Below, piece by piece: positions 50,729-59,290 of a stretch of 64,000 nucleotides of DNA. Position 1 is the first letter of the stretch. Every line of letters starts with the position of its first letter. The notes under the pieces are model-generated. The model worked only from the letters and a program-made list of their open reading frames with translations, was not told where the DNA came from and did no database searches. The stretch lies in assembly GCF_039536325.1 (NCBI RefSeq), contig NZ_BAAAYO010000001.1, positions 620,001 to 684,000 on the forward strand, read 5' to 3'. The position numbers were made by a program, and so were the translations under genes. This DNA comes from Paenibacillus_AB hodogayensis (lineage in GTDB: Bacteria; Bacillota; Bacilli; Paenibacillales; NBRC-103111).

Positions 50729-52768
50729 TTGAAATCAAAGATTATAGTAGCAACAAGTATTTTTTTGTTTTTTAGTGTTATAGGCATATTTAACACCAAT
50801 TTTATAGCCAAGGCTAGCAACAATGTTTCTCCAAATCTAACTGTACTTGAACAGGTCTATGGGAGAATTTTTGATTTTAATACAAATCAATTACTTTACT
50901 TGGATTTATCTGGAACATTAAAAATTGTAGACAGGAATACTAGGCAAGAAACTGTGGTCGCTACAGATTTGAAGCCTATGTACGGTTATCTACACCTTAA
51001 AGGTGCTATTTTTGTAGGAGAAAAAAATGGTACTCGAAGAGTTTATGATTGGCGAAATGGGAATATTGTCGAAATAGAAAAAATAAATTCATCAGACACT
51101 TTAAAAGTTACGGGTAAGTATGCTACATATTCTTCGTGGCCTACACTTTTAAGAACAGATGTTATCTTACGTGATTTAGATAGCGGAACTAATATTAGTA
51201 TGGCTGCAGAAACCGGTAAAGATGGTGGTAACATTGGATTTGATATCAATAGTGATGGTGAAATTGTCTTCTGGTCATCAGGGGATTATAATATACAGCA
51301 TTACTCAAAAGGGGTTCATACTATACTAACAAACAACCATGATAATCTTCAGAATATTAACCCTAAGATTGATAAAAACGGAGAAAGTGTGATTTTTATA
51401 AGAACAGAACCGTGTTGCTCCAACGATGCAAAAAAGAACCTTATTCTTGTAGATCTACCAAGTAAAAATGAGGTTGTTATTGCTCCATTGACTGATTCTG
51501 ACGTGAGTATAATTGATATACACAATGGATGGATTGCTTATAGTTATCGCTTAAGCGCTACCCCTTATGAATGGCCCGCTCGACAACAGCTTGTTATTAG
51601 GTCTCCATCTGGAGAAAAACAAGAATTTATTAGAAATAATACTTCTCGCACCGACAAACTTGTAATGGGAAATAACGGGGAAGTAATATTCAGGGATAAC
51701 GAAGGGGTGTACCTAGCAAAATTTGGTTCTGAAAAAGTTATCAAATTGTCCGACGATGCGAGTTCTCTCAATCGTTACATCCAACGAGATGGAGTCTGGT
51801 ATTTCATCACAGATGGCGTTTTATATTCTGTGAACACTACCTATGTACCCGTTCAGCGAATTTACTTTGATCTTGATCATTACGAATTCCCACCAGATTC
51901 TTATCGCTCTATCCAATTGACACCAAAATTCCAACCAGAACATGTATCCAATTGGGATGTTGACTGGTTCTCAACAGATAATGATATCGCAAGCCCAAAT
52001 AGAAAAGGACTTGTTGAGGTTTCACCTATAGGCGGAACAGCAACTGTTACGGCAAGAACGGTTGATGGTGGTTTTGAATCAAATGTCACTTTTGAGGTTT
52101 ACTCGCGTGTAAGAGAAGTGAAACTTGAAAAAAAATGGATCCCTTTAGAGTATCCACAATCTATAAAATTAAATGCCACTATTACTCCGGCAAATGCACA
52201 TAATCAAAAGTTAATTTGGAGTTCGAGCACCTCCAGTGTTGCTACAGTAGATCAGAACGGAAATGTTCAAGCTGTTTCTGATGGTTCCACCGTAATAACC
52301 GTTACTACGGTTGATGGAGGTTACACGGATACTGCCGAAGTTTCGGTATTCACAGTTGATAGAACGCCTCCAGTAATAACTAGTCTAGGAGTCGTAGTTT
52401 CTGAAGTATTCTATCCCGCAATTATTGATAAATCAAATAATGAAATCATAATCACGTTACCAAAAATTATGTACAATTCTGGTAAGCATATTCTTACAAA
52501 TGTTGAAATAAACGCCCCTAACAATACGCAATTAGATCTAACTGTTGCGGGTCAAAAAAGGAAACTTTTCTTTAGCGGAAGTAGTGGAAACAGGGTATTT
52601 ACTACACAACAGATATTTGGAGTTGAAAATGACCCTGAGGATCACGGAATTCCTATTTGTCAGTGTCAGCAGATCATTAAACAATTTCCTCAAGTAACAG
52701 GTATACTTACCGATTACAATGGAAATCAATCGATGGGCACGTACACGATAAAATTAAATTTTGAGTAA
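50729..52768 (+). CDS. Secreted protein with propeller-like N-terminus and two BIG2 Ig-like domains, copy 1
   Basis: 679 residues, TTG start after GAGGAGGAAGAGAGT. Signal peptide 1-29 (IIVATSIFLFFSVIGIF, cleavage near AKA-S). Residues 35-375 are repeated beta-strand units (LTVLEQVYGRIFDFNTN; YLHLKGAIFVGEKNGT) that look like a TolB-type propeller. BIG2-like domains follow at about 380-470 and 475-560 (LIWSSSTSSVATVDQNGNVQAV). A C-terminal domain with CQCQQ closes it. No LPXTG, SLH or lipobox, so released or loosely bound. Strongly AT-rich codon use unlike its neighbours. Function unknown; surface adhesion or ligand binding is a guess. Confidence 0.85.
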   Translation: MKSKIIVATSIFLFFSVIGIFNTNFIAKASNNVSPNLTVLEQVYGRIFDFNTNQLLYLDLSGTLKIVDRNTRQETVVATDLKPMYGYLHLKGAIFVGEKNGTRRVYDWRNGNIVEIEKINSSDTLKVTGKYATYSSWPTLLRTDVILRDLDSGTNISMAAETGKDGGNIGFDINSDGEIVFWSSGDYNIQHYSKGVHTILTNNHDNLQNINPKIDKNGESVIFIRTEPCCSNDAKKNLILVDLPSKNEVVIAPLTDSDVSIIDIHNGWIAYSYRLSATPYEWPARQQLVIRSPSGEKQEFIRNNTSRTDKLVMGNNGEVIFRDNEGVYLAKFGSEKVIKLSDDASSLNRYIQRDGVWYFITDGVLYSVNTTYVPVQRIYFDLDHYEFPPDSYRSIQLTPKFQPEHVSNWDVDWFSTDNDIASPNRKGLVEVSPIGGTATVTARTVDGGFESNVTFEVYSRVREVKLEKKWIPLEYPQSIKLNATITPANAHNQKLIWSSSTSSVATVDQNGNVQAVSDGSTVITVTTVDGGYTDTAEVSVFTVDRTPPVITSLGVVVSEVFYPAIIDKSNNEIIITLPKIMYNSGKHILTNVEINAPNNTQLDLTVAGQKRKLFFSGSSGNRVFTTQQIFGVENDPEDHGIPICQCQQIIKQFPQVTGILTDYNGNQSMGTYTIKLNFE

Positions 52769-52775
52769 AGTATGG

Positions 52776-52808
52776 CCCCCTCGTTGTTATAAGAGGGGGT
52801 TATATTAT
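52776..52808 (+). terminator. Terminator after BIG2 copy 1
   Basis: CCCCCTC (52776-52782) and GAGGGGG (52793-52799) form a seven-base stem with a ten-base loop; the tail TTATATTAT is weaker than that of copy 2, so some read-through into copy 2 is possible. Confidence 0.7.
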
Positions 52809-52926
52809 CTTGATGTACAAAAGGAATGCGAAAGGAAAGGGGGGGGGGCGTTGTTGAAGCCTTTGTGGGGGATGGAATTGTTTAATATTGTAAGTGAAAC
52901 GATAAATAAACTTTTTATATAAAATA

Positions 52927-52955
52927 TTGATACGTTTGGTATCCTATGATATTCT
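52927..52955 (+). promoter_or_regulatory. Promoter of BIG2 gene copy 2
   Basis: TTGATA (52927-52932), 17 bases, TATTCT (52950-52955), as in copy 1. The inverted repeat is kept as GATAC-N5-GTATC (52929-52943) although its middle has changed, which points to constraint on the arms. Confidence 0.6.
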
Positions 52956-52996
52956 TCTATAGATCCAATTTGTATCATAATGAGGAGGAAGAGAGT

Positions 52997-55042
52997 TTGA
53001 AATCAAAGATTATAGTAGCAACAAGTATTTTTTTATTTTTGAGTATTATAGGCATATTTAACACCAATCTCATAGCCAAGGCTAGCAATAATGTTTCTCC
53101 AAATCTAACAGTACTTGAACAAGTCTATGGAAGAATTTTCGATTTTAACACAAATCAATTTCTTTACTTGGATTTATCTGGAACATTAAAAATCGTAGAC
53201 AGGAATACTAAGCAAGAAACTGTGGTGGCTGCAGATCTGAAACCTAAATACGGATATCTACACCTTAAAGGTGCTATTTTTGTGGGAGAAAAAAATGGTA
53301 CTGAAAGAGTTTATGATTGGAGAAATGGAAATATTGTCGAATTAGAAAAAATAAATTCATCGGAAACTTTAAAAGTTGCGGGTAAGTATGCTACGTATTC
53401 TTCATGGCCTACACTTTTAAGAACAGATATTATCTTACGTGATTTAGATAGCGGAACTAATATTAGTATAACTGCAGAAGCCGGTATAAGTGCTGGTAAC
53501 AATGGAATTGATATCAATAGTGATGGTGAAATTGTCTACTGGTCAGGGGATTTTAATATTCAGCATTACTCTAATGGGGTTAACACTAGCCTAACAAACA
53601 ATTTTAATGGTCTTCGTAACTATTATCCTAAGATCGATAAAAACGGAAGCGGTGTAATTTTTATAAGAACAGATCCGTGTTGCTACTACGGTGCAGAAAC
53701 GAACCTTATTCTTGTAGATATTCAAAGTAAAAATGAGGTTGTTATTACTCCATTGACTGATACTTTCGAGAGTAAAATTGATATAAACGATGGATGGATT
53801 GCTTATAGTTATACCTTAAACTATAGCCCTCATGAATCGTCTAATCGACAACAGCTTGTTATTAGGTCTCCATCTGGAGAAAAACAAGAATTTATTAGAA
53901 ATAATACTTATCACACCGACAATCTTGTAATGGGAAATAACGGGGAAGTAATATTCAGGGATAATGAGGGGGTGTACCTAGCAAAATTTGGTTCTGAGAA
54001 AGTTATCAAATTGTCCGACGATGCGAGTTCTCGCAATCGTTACTTCCAACGAGATGGAGTGTGGTATTTTATTACAGGTGGCAGTTTATATTCTGTGAAC
54101 ACTACCTATGTACCAGTACAGCGAATTTACTTTGATCCTGATCATTACGAATTCCCAGCAGATTCTTCTCGTTTTACCCAATTGATACCAAAATTTCAAC
54201 CAGAACATGTATCGAATTGGGATGTTGAATGGTCCTCAACGGATCACCAAGTCGCAAAGCCAGATAGAAAAGGACTTGTTGAGCATTCGACTGGAAGTTC
54301 AGGCGGAACAGCAACTGTTACGGCAAAAACGGTTGATGGTGGTTTTAAATCAAATGTCACTTTTGACATTTACACGCTCGTAAGAGAAGTGAATTTTCAA
54401 AAAAAATGGGTTCCTTTAGAGTATCCACAATCTATAAAATTAAATGTCAATATTACTCCGGCAGATGCACGTAATCAAAAGTTAATTTGGAGTTCAAGCA
54501 ACACCAGTGTTGCTACAGTAGATCAGAACGGAAATGTTCAAGCTGTTTCTGATGGTTCCGCCATAATAACCGTTACTTCGGATGATGGAGGTTTCACGGA
54601 TACTGCCGAAGTTTCGGTATTCACAGTTGATAGAACGCCTCCAGTAATAACTAGTCTAGGGGTCATCGTTTCTGGAGTATTGTATCCCGCAATTATCGAT
54701 AAATCAAATAATGAAATCATAATCACGTTACCAAAAATCATGTACAATTCTGGTAAACATATTCTTACAAATGTTAAAGTAAACGCTTCAAGGGATACGG
54801 ATCGGTTAGATTTAACTGTTGCGGGTCAAAGAAGGAACCTTTTCTTCAATGATAGTAATGGAAATAAGACATTTACTACACAGGAGGTATTTGGAGTTCA
54901 ATATGATCCTAATAATAACGGAATTCCTATTTGTCAGTGTCAGCAGATCATTAAACAATTTCCTCAAGTAACAGGTATACTTTACGATTACAATGGAAAT
55001 CAATCGATGGGCACGTACACGATAAAATTAAATTTCGAGTAA
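52997..55042 (+). CDS. Secreted protein with propeller-like N-terminus and two BIG2 Ig-like domains, copy 2
   Basis: 681 residues, TTG start at 52997 with the same GAGGAGGAAGAGAGT leader as copy 1; the upstream in-frame ATG at 52946 lies inside the promoter. About nine of ten of the first 140 residues equal copy 1; differences cluster in the middle (230-280) and near the first BIG2 domain, where copy 2 has a two-residue insertion. Signal peptide, Ig-like domains and CQCQQ C-terminus are all kept, so both copies look functional. A tandem duplication that includes promoter and terminator. Function unknown. Confidence 0.85.
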   Translation: MKSKIIVATSIFLFLSIIGIFNTNLIAKASNNVSPNLTVLEQVYGRIFDFNTNQFLYLDLSGTLKIVDRNTKQETVVAADLKPKYGYLHLKGAIFVGEKNGTERVYDWRNGNIVELEKINSSETLKVAGKYATYSSWPTLLRTDIILRDLDSGTNISITAEAGISAGNNGIDINSDGEIVYWSGDFNIQHYSNGVNTSLTNNFNGLRNYYPKIDKNGSGVIFIRTDPCCYYGAETNLILVDIQSKNEVVITPLTDTFESKIDINDGWIAYSYTLNYSPHESSNRQQLVIRSPSGEKQEFIRNNTYHTDNLVMGNNGEVIFRDNEGVYLAKFGSEKVIKLSDDASSRNRYFQRDGVWYFITGGSLYSVNTTYVPVQRIYFDPDHYEFPADSSRFTQLIPKFQPEHVSNWDVEWSSTDHQVAKPDRKGLVEHSTGSSGGTATVTAKTVDGGFKSNVTFDIYTLVREVNFQKKWVPLEYPQSIKLNVNITPADARNQKLIWSSSNTSVATVDQNGNVQAVSDGSAIITVTSDDGGFTDTAEVSVFTVDRTPPVITSLGVIVSGVLYPAIIDKSNNEIIITLPKIMYNSGKHILTNVKVNASRDTDRLDLTVAGQRRNLFFNDSNGNKTFTTQEVFGVQYDPNNNGIPICQCQQIIKQFPQVTGILYDYNGNQSMGTYTIKLNFE

Positions 55043-55049
55043 AAGTATG

Positions 55050-55085
55050 GCTCCCTCGTTTTTATAAGAGGGGGCTATTTTTTTT
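55050..55085 (+). terminator. Terminator after BIG2 copy 2
   Basis: GCTCCCTC / GAGGGGGC stem (one G-U pair) with a ten-base loop and a run of eight T's interrupted early by TA. It ends the AT-rich gene pair before the ger operon. Confidence 0.85.
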
Positions 55086-55125
55086 CAATATTCAATAATG
55101 AGACAAACGATCATATTTCCCGGTT

Positions 55126-55156
55126 TGCATACTCCCCTGATCCGCTGGTCACAATA
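55126..55156 (+). promoter_or_regulatory. Candidate sigma-G (forespore) promoter of the ger operon
   Basis: TGCATA (55126-55131), 18-base spacer, CACAATA (55150-55156), close to the known sigma-G pattern of a -35 ending ATA/ATG and -10 CATnnTA. It lies 38 bases before the GerA start codon, and germination receptor operons are normally forespore-expressed. Confidence 0.55.
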
Positions 55157-55194
55157 ACGAATACCAAAATTTTGCTAAACGGGAGACGGCCTTT

Positions 55195-56703
55195 ATGCAG
55201 CGGGTTTCGGATACCGAGCTTTTCCTGGATACGGATTTGGACAGCAATGTGACAACCGTACAGCAGGCATTGGGCGGCAGCCCCGATCTGATCGTAAGGG
55301 AAATGGTCCTGGCCGATCGCTGGAGAGCCGCCTTGCTTTACATGAACGGCTTGACGGACCTGACCATGATTCAAACTTTCGTTCTGGAGTCTTTAACCGA
55401 GCTAAGCCGGACGAAAGGGGAGCTGGACCCGTCCTTCTGGAACGCACCGCTGGCTTATTTGAAAAATACGCTATCGGTAGGGGACATCGGTTATATAGAA
55501 GATGAAGCCGCCCTATTCAAGCAGCTTCTATCGGGAGATGCCCTTCTATTGATCGACGGATACGCGGAAGGGCTGCGGATCGGAGTGAGCGGCTATGAAG
55601 ACCGGGGTGTCGGGGAACCGGCCTCCCAGCCCAGCATTCGCGGTCCGATGGACGCTTTTACGGAAAGCATCCAAACGAATATATCGCTGATCCGCCGTCG
55701 CGTCAAAGACCCGCAGCTATGGCTTGAAGCCTTTGAAATTGGCGAAATTACGAAAACGAGCGTCGCGATTATGTATCAAAAGAACATAGCAAGCGAGCGA
55801 ATCGTCCAGGAAGTGCGGCGCCGCCTGAACGAGATTCGGATCGACGGTATTCTGGAGAGCGGATATATCGAAGAGTTCATTCAGGAGAAGACGATAACCC
55901 CCTTCCCGACCGTCTATAACAGCGAACGTCCGGATTCGATCGTGGCCGGATTACTGGAGGGGAAGGTGGCCATTTTGATCGACGGCACTCCCTTTGTCCT
56001 GCTCGTTCCCGCGCTGTTCATCCATTTCATGCAGACGCCGGAAGACTATTATCAACGGTCCGATATCAGCACTTTGATTCGCGTCATCCGTTATATGTCC
56101 TTTCTGATCGTTCTTCTAGCCCCGTCGCTCTACATAGCCATTACGACGTATCACCAGGAGATGCTCCCGACCAACCTGCTGCTCAATTTGGCCGCGCAGC
56201 GGGAGGGCGTGCCGTTTCCCGCGTTCATCGAAGCGCTCATGATGGAGATCGTATATGAGATTCTGCGTGAGGCCGGCATCCGCATGCCCCGGACGGTCGG
56301 CCAGGCCGTATCCATCGTCGGAACTCTCGTTATCGGCCAATCCGCGGTAGAAGCAGGAATCATCTCGGCGGCGATGGTAATCATCGTGTCCATCACAGCG
56401 ATATCCAGCTATGTCATTCCGGCGAATGCGATGTCCATCTCCGTACGCATGATCCGTTTTGTCCTGATGGGTTTGGCGGCTTCCTCTGGCCTATTCGGCA
56501 TTCTGATCGGCGTTATTTTGCTGGTGCTGCATCTAAACACCATCCGTTCCTTCGGCATTCCTTACTTGAGCCCGCTGGCTCCGTTCGATCCGGGAGATCA
56601 GAAGGACACGCTGTTTCGCATTCCCTGGCCGAGCATGCGCACGAGACCGGGGCCCTACAACCACAAAAACTACGTTCGTCAAAAGCCGGTAAAACGCAAA
56701 TAA
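55195..56703 (+). CDS. GerA-family spore germination receptor A subunit
   Basis: 502 residues, usual for GerAA/GerBA/GerKA. N-terminal cytosolic part (RWRAALLYMNGLTDLTMIQ; DALLLIDGYAEGLRIG), then DPQLWLEAFEIGEITKTSVAIMYQKNIAS and the membrane part with several spans (LLNLAAQREGVPFPAFIEALMMEIVYEILREAG; VSIVGTLVIGQSAVEAGIISAAMVIIV). Sits in the inner spore membrane and helps detect germinants. ATG at 55195 with GGGAG upstream. First gene of a four-gene operon in order A-C-D-B. Confidence 0.97.
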   Translation: MQRVSDTELFLDTDLDSNVTTVQQALGGSPDLIVREMVLADRWRAALLYMNGLTDLTMIQTFVLESLTELSRTKGELDPSFWNAPLAYLKNTLSVGDIGYIEDEAALFKQLLSGDALLLIDGYAEGLRIGVSGYEDRGVGEPASQPSIRGPMDAFTESIQTNISLIRRRVKDPQLWLEAFEIGEITKTSVAIMYQKNIASERIVQEVRRRLNEIRIDGILESGYIEEFIQEKTITPFPTVYNSERPDSIVAGLLEGKVAILIDGTPFVLLVPALFIHFMQTPEDYYQRSDISTLIRVIRYMSFLIVLLAPSLYIAITTYHQEMLPTNLLLNLAAQREGVPFPAFIEALMMEIVYEILREAGIRMPRTVGQAVSIVGTLVIGQSAVEAGIISAAMVIIVSITAISSYVIPANAMSISVRMIRFVLMGLAASSGLFGILIGVILLVLHLNTIRSFGIPYLSPLAPFDPGDQKDTLFRIPWPSMRTRPGPYNHKNYVRQKPVKRK

Positions 56704-56720
56704 AACGCAATCGTCGAGGT

Positions 56721-57926
56721 GTGCCTATGCTATGCAGAAGAGGAGGGTTTTGGACGGCATTGCTGATCGTCCTGCTGCTGACAGGCTGCTGGAGCCGACG
56801 CGAATTGAATGAATTGGGAATCGTGTCGGGCATCGCCATTGATAAAGCGGACAATCAATACCACCTATCCGTTCAAGTCGTCATTCCGGATCAGGTCATT
56901 GCCCGAACAAGCAAACAAGAGACTCCGGTCACGATGTTCAAGGCCAATGCCCCTACCTTGTTCGAAGCTTTCCGCAAGCTGACCGAGACGAGCTCCCGAA
57001 AAATATATACGGCCCATACCCGAGTGCTCGTCATTAGCGAAGAGGTCGCCCGTGAGGGAATTGCCAAATCAATCGATATTCTGGTGCGGAATCCGGAAAC
57101 CCGTCCGGATTACTTCGTCTTGATCGCCAAAAACGACTCCGCCGAAAGCATCCTGAAAGTCCTGACCTCGTTGGAAAAAGTTCCTGGCGAGGCGCTGTTC
57201 AATTCACTGGACACGTCCTCCAAAGTATGGGCGCCGACGACCACCGTCACCGTGGACACGTTGATCGACCAATTGATGACGCCGGGGATGAGTCCGGTAC
57301 TGCCGGGGATTTCCCTGCTCATCAACGAAAGCCCCGATCTCCAGACGAAGGATATGAAAAAAATCGATCATCCGATCAAATTGAGCTATACGGGAATGGC
57401 GGTGTTTCGGAACGACAAGCTGGCCGGGTGGATGAGCAAGGATGAAGGAAAGGGCTACAACTATATCCGCAACAAAGTAAAAAGCACGGTAGGCCATATG
57501 AAATGTCCGGACGGCAAACTGATCAGCATGGAGGTTATCGATTCCCATTCCGAAGTGAAAAGCCGCCTGCAGGCCGGCAAGCCGATCATCGAGGTTCATC
57601 TGAAGCTGAACGCGAATATTGGCGAAATCGAGTGCGGCATCAATATTCACGATCCGCAGGAGATCGAGAGGCTGGAGACCGAAGGGGAGCAAGTCGTGGA
57701 GGAGCTAATGAGAAATTCGGTAGAAGCGATGCAGCATCAGTATAAAGTCGACGTGTTCGGGTTCAGCCAAACCATTAATAATGCCTATCCCAAGCTGTGG
57801 AAAGAGCTGAAGCCCCGATGGGACGAGGAATTCCCCAAGCTGAAAGTGGACTACAAGGCCGAGCTGCATATTCGCAACACCGGGATGATCGGCAATACGA
57901 TCGAGCGCCGCATGAAGGAGAAATAA
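56721..57926 (+). CDS. Ger(x)C-family spore germination lipoprotein
   Basis: 401 residues from GTG at 56721, or 399 from ATG at 56727, which is better spaced from GAGGTG. Lipobox LLLTGC with the modified cysteine at 23, then WSRRELNELGIVSGIAIDK, the standard GerAC opening. Anchored to the outer side of the inner spore membrane. Ends KLKVDYKAELHIRNTGMIGNTI, as in the family. Follows the A subunit after 17 bases. Confidence 0.97.
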   Translation: MPMLCRRGGFWTALLIVLLLTGCWSRRELNELGIVSGIAIDKADNQYHLSVQVVIPDQVIARTSKQETPVTMFKANAPTLFEAFRKLTETSSRKIYTAHTRVLVISEEVAREGIAKSIDILVRNPETRPDYFVLIAKNDSAESILKVLTSLEKVPGEALFNSLDTSSKVWAPTTTVTVDTLIDQLMTPGMSPVLPGISLLINESPDLQTKDMKKIDHPIKLSYTGMAVFRNDKLAGWMSKDEGKGYNYIRNKVKSTVGHMKCPDGKLISMEVIDSHSEVKSRLQAGKPIIEVHLKLNANIGEIECGINIHDPQEIERLETEGEQVVEELMRNSVEAMQHQYKVDVFGFSQTINNAYPKLWKELKPRWDEEFPKLKVDYKAELHIRNTGMIGNTIERRMKEK

Positions 57927-57929
57927 CAC

Positions 57930-58178
57930 ATGATCGTCACGAGCATCGTTATGTTTATTATCGCGGTTGCAGCCGGCGTATTGGAGCTGCCTTCCCTGCT
58001 GCGGAAAGCGTGGACGAAAGAAGCGATCGTGTATACGGTCATGCTCGTCGCCGGTTCGATCGTCAGCGTAATGGCTATCGAGAATATCCGTCCATTCAGC
58101 CCGATGAGCGTGCCGGAAGAAATGTATAAGCCGGTCTATGAATGGATGCACCATATTCTGCATGTTAAGGAGGATTGA
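57930..58178 (+). CDS. Small two-span protein, probable germination receptor D subunit
   Basis: 82 residues, ATG at 57930 with AAGGAG nine bases upstream inside the end of the C gene. Two hydrophobic spans (VTSIVMFIIAVAAGVLEL and IVYTVMLVAGSIVSVMAI). Position between C and B genes, size and topology match the D subunits known for some GerA-type receptors, which modulate receptor sensitivity. No catalytic motif. Three bases separate it from the B gene. Confidence 0.75.
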   Translation: MIVTSIVMFIIAVAAGVLELPSLLRKAWTKEAIVYTVMLVAGSIVSVMAIENIRPFSPMSVPEEMYKPVYEWMHHILHVKED

Positions 58179-58181
58179 AGC

Positions 58182-59282
58182 GTGGAACAAGGAAGAATCA
58201 GCTCCCGGCAGTTGGCTGTGCTTATCATCTATTTTATTATCGGCGACATGCTGCTGATTCTTCCATCCCTGACGATCTCCGCAGCCAAGCAGGACGGCTG
58301 GCTGGCCGGATGGGTCGGCTTCCTGATCGGCTGGCCGATCGCCTGGCTTCTGTTCCGCTTTAGCCGGCTCATTCCCGGGCTGACTCTGATCCAGTACAAC
58401 CGGCGCCTGCTGGGGAAGTGGGTTGGAGGAATCGTTACTCTTTTTTATTTGTATTATTATCTGGTCACCACAGGCGTGCTGGTAAGGGAAGTCGGGGATT
58501 TTTTCTCGACGCAGATTTTCCCCGAAATGCCGATCAACGCCATACATTTCATGCTCATTATTACATTGGTATGGGGCATCAAATGTGGACTGGAGTCTAT
58601 CGCCCGCTCGGGAGAAACGTTTTTTCCGCTGTACATTTTTCTGTTTCTGGCGCTGTTCCTCCTGCTGATCCCCCAAGCGGAGCTGGTCAGGCTGCGTCCC
58701 GTCATGGGGGAAGGCGTTCGGGCCATCCTGCACGGCTCTCTATATAGCACCACATTCACGTTCTGCGAACTGAATACGGTGCTGATGATCCTCCCTTATG
58801 TCGTGAACAACAACAAAACGGAGCGAGATTTCCTGCTTGGCACCTTTATCGGCGGCATGGCCATCTGCTCCATTATTTTGCTTACGATTCTGGTCATCGG
58901 TCCCAATCTGGCGTCCAGTCATCTGTATGCCGCCTATGCGGCAGCCCAGAAAATCAACATCGGGAGCTTTCTGCAAAGAGTCGAAGCGATACTCGCCATT
59001 AACTGGATTTTATCTACGTTTTTCAAAACGATTGTGGATTTCTACGCCTTCCTGCTGGGTACTGCCCAGTTTCTGAACCTGCGCGATCATCGTCAGCTGG
59101 CCGTTCCAGGCGGCATGCTTGTGTTCGGAGCCGCCTTCGCGGTCAGCGCGAATGTCGTCTATTTCAACTATATCGTCGAATATTACATCTTTTGGGATTT
59201 AACTTGCGCCGTCGCTATCCCTCTGCTGCTCTACATCGTCTATAAATTCCGAAGCAACAGTTCGGCACTGGGATCGGCGTAA
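58182..59282 (+). CDS. GerAB/GerKB-type germination receptor B subunit (APC-like permease)
   Basis: 366 residues, GTG start at 58182 behind AAGGAGG. Ten hydrophobic spans of the spore-germination subgroup of the APC superfamily (ISSRQLAVLIIYFIIGDMLLILP; YYYLVTTGVLVREVGDFF; FFPLYIFLFLALFLLLIPQAEL). It binds the germinant and may be an ion path. Last gene of the operon; its stop is eight bases from the convergent SDR stop, with no terminator seen between. Confidence 0.96.
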   Translation: MEQGRISSRQLAVLIIYFIIGDMLLILPSLTISAAKQDGWLAGWVGFLIGWPIAWLLFRFSRLIPGLTLIQYNRRLLGKWVGGIVTLFYLYYYLVTTGVLVREVGDFFSTQIFPEMPINAIHFMLIITLVWGIKCGLESIARSGETFFPLYIFLFLALFLLLIPQAELVRLRPVMGEGVRAILHGSLYSTTFTFCELNTVLMILPYVVNNNKTERDFLLGTFIGGMAICSIILLTILVIGPNLASSHLYAAYAAAQKINIGSFLQRVEAILAINWILSTFFKTIVDFYAFLLGTAQFLNLRDHRQLAVPGGMLVFGAAFAVSANVVYFNYIVEYYIFWDLTCAVAIPLLLYIVYKFRSNSSALGSA

Positions 59283-59290
59283 ATTAGACT

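Larger units (their letters stand above)
52769..52996. other. Intergenic region with G10 tract between the BIG2 copies
   Basis: Contains the copy-1 terminator, then a run of ten G's at 52839-52848 in otherwise AT-rich DNA, and the copy-2 promoter at 52927-52955. No gene seen. The G tract is about 80 bases upstream of the -35 box, too far for simple promoter-spacing phase variation. Confidence 0.6.

Noticed and set aside
52839..52848. G10 tract as a coding phase-variation switch
   Set aside because: It is not within any supported reading frame and is about 150 bases from the next start codon.
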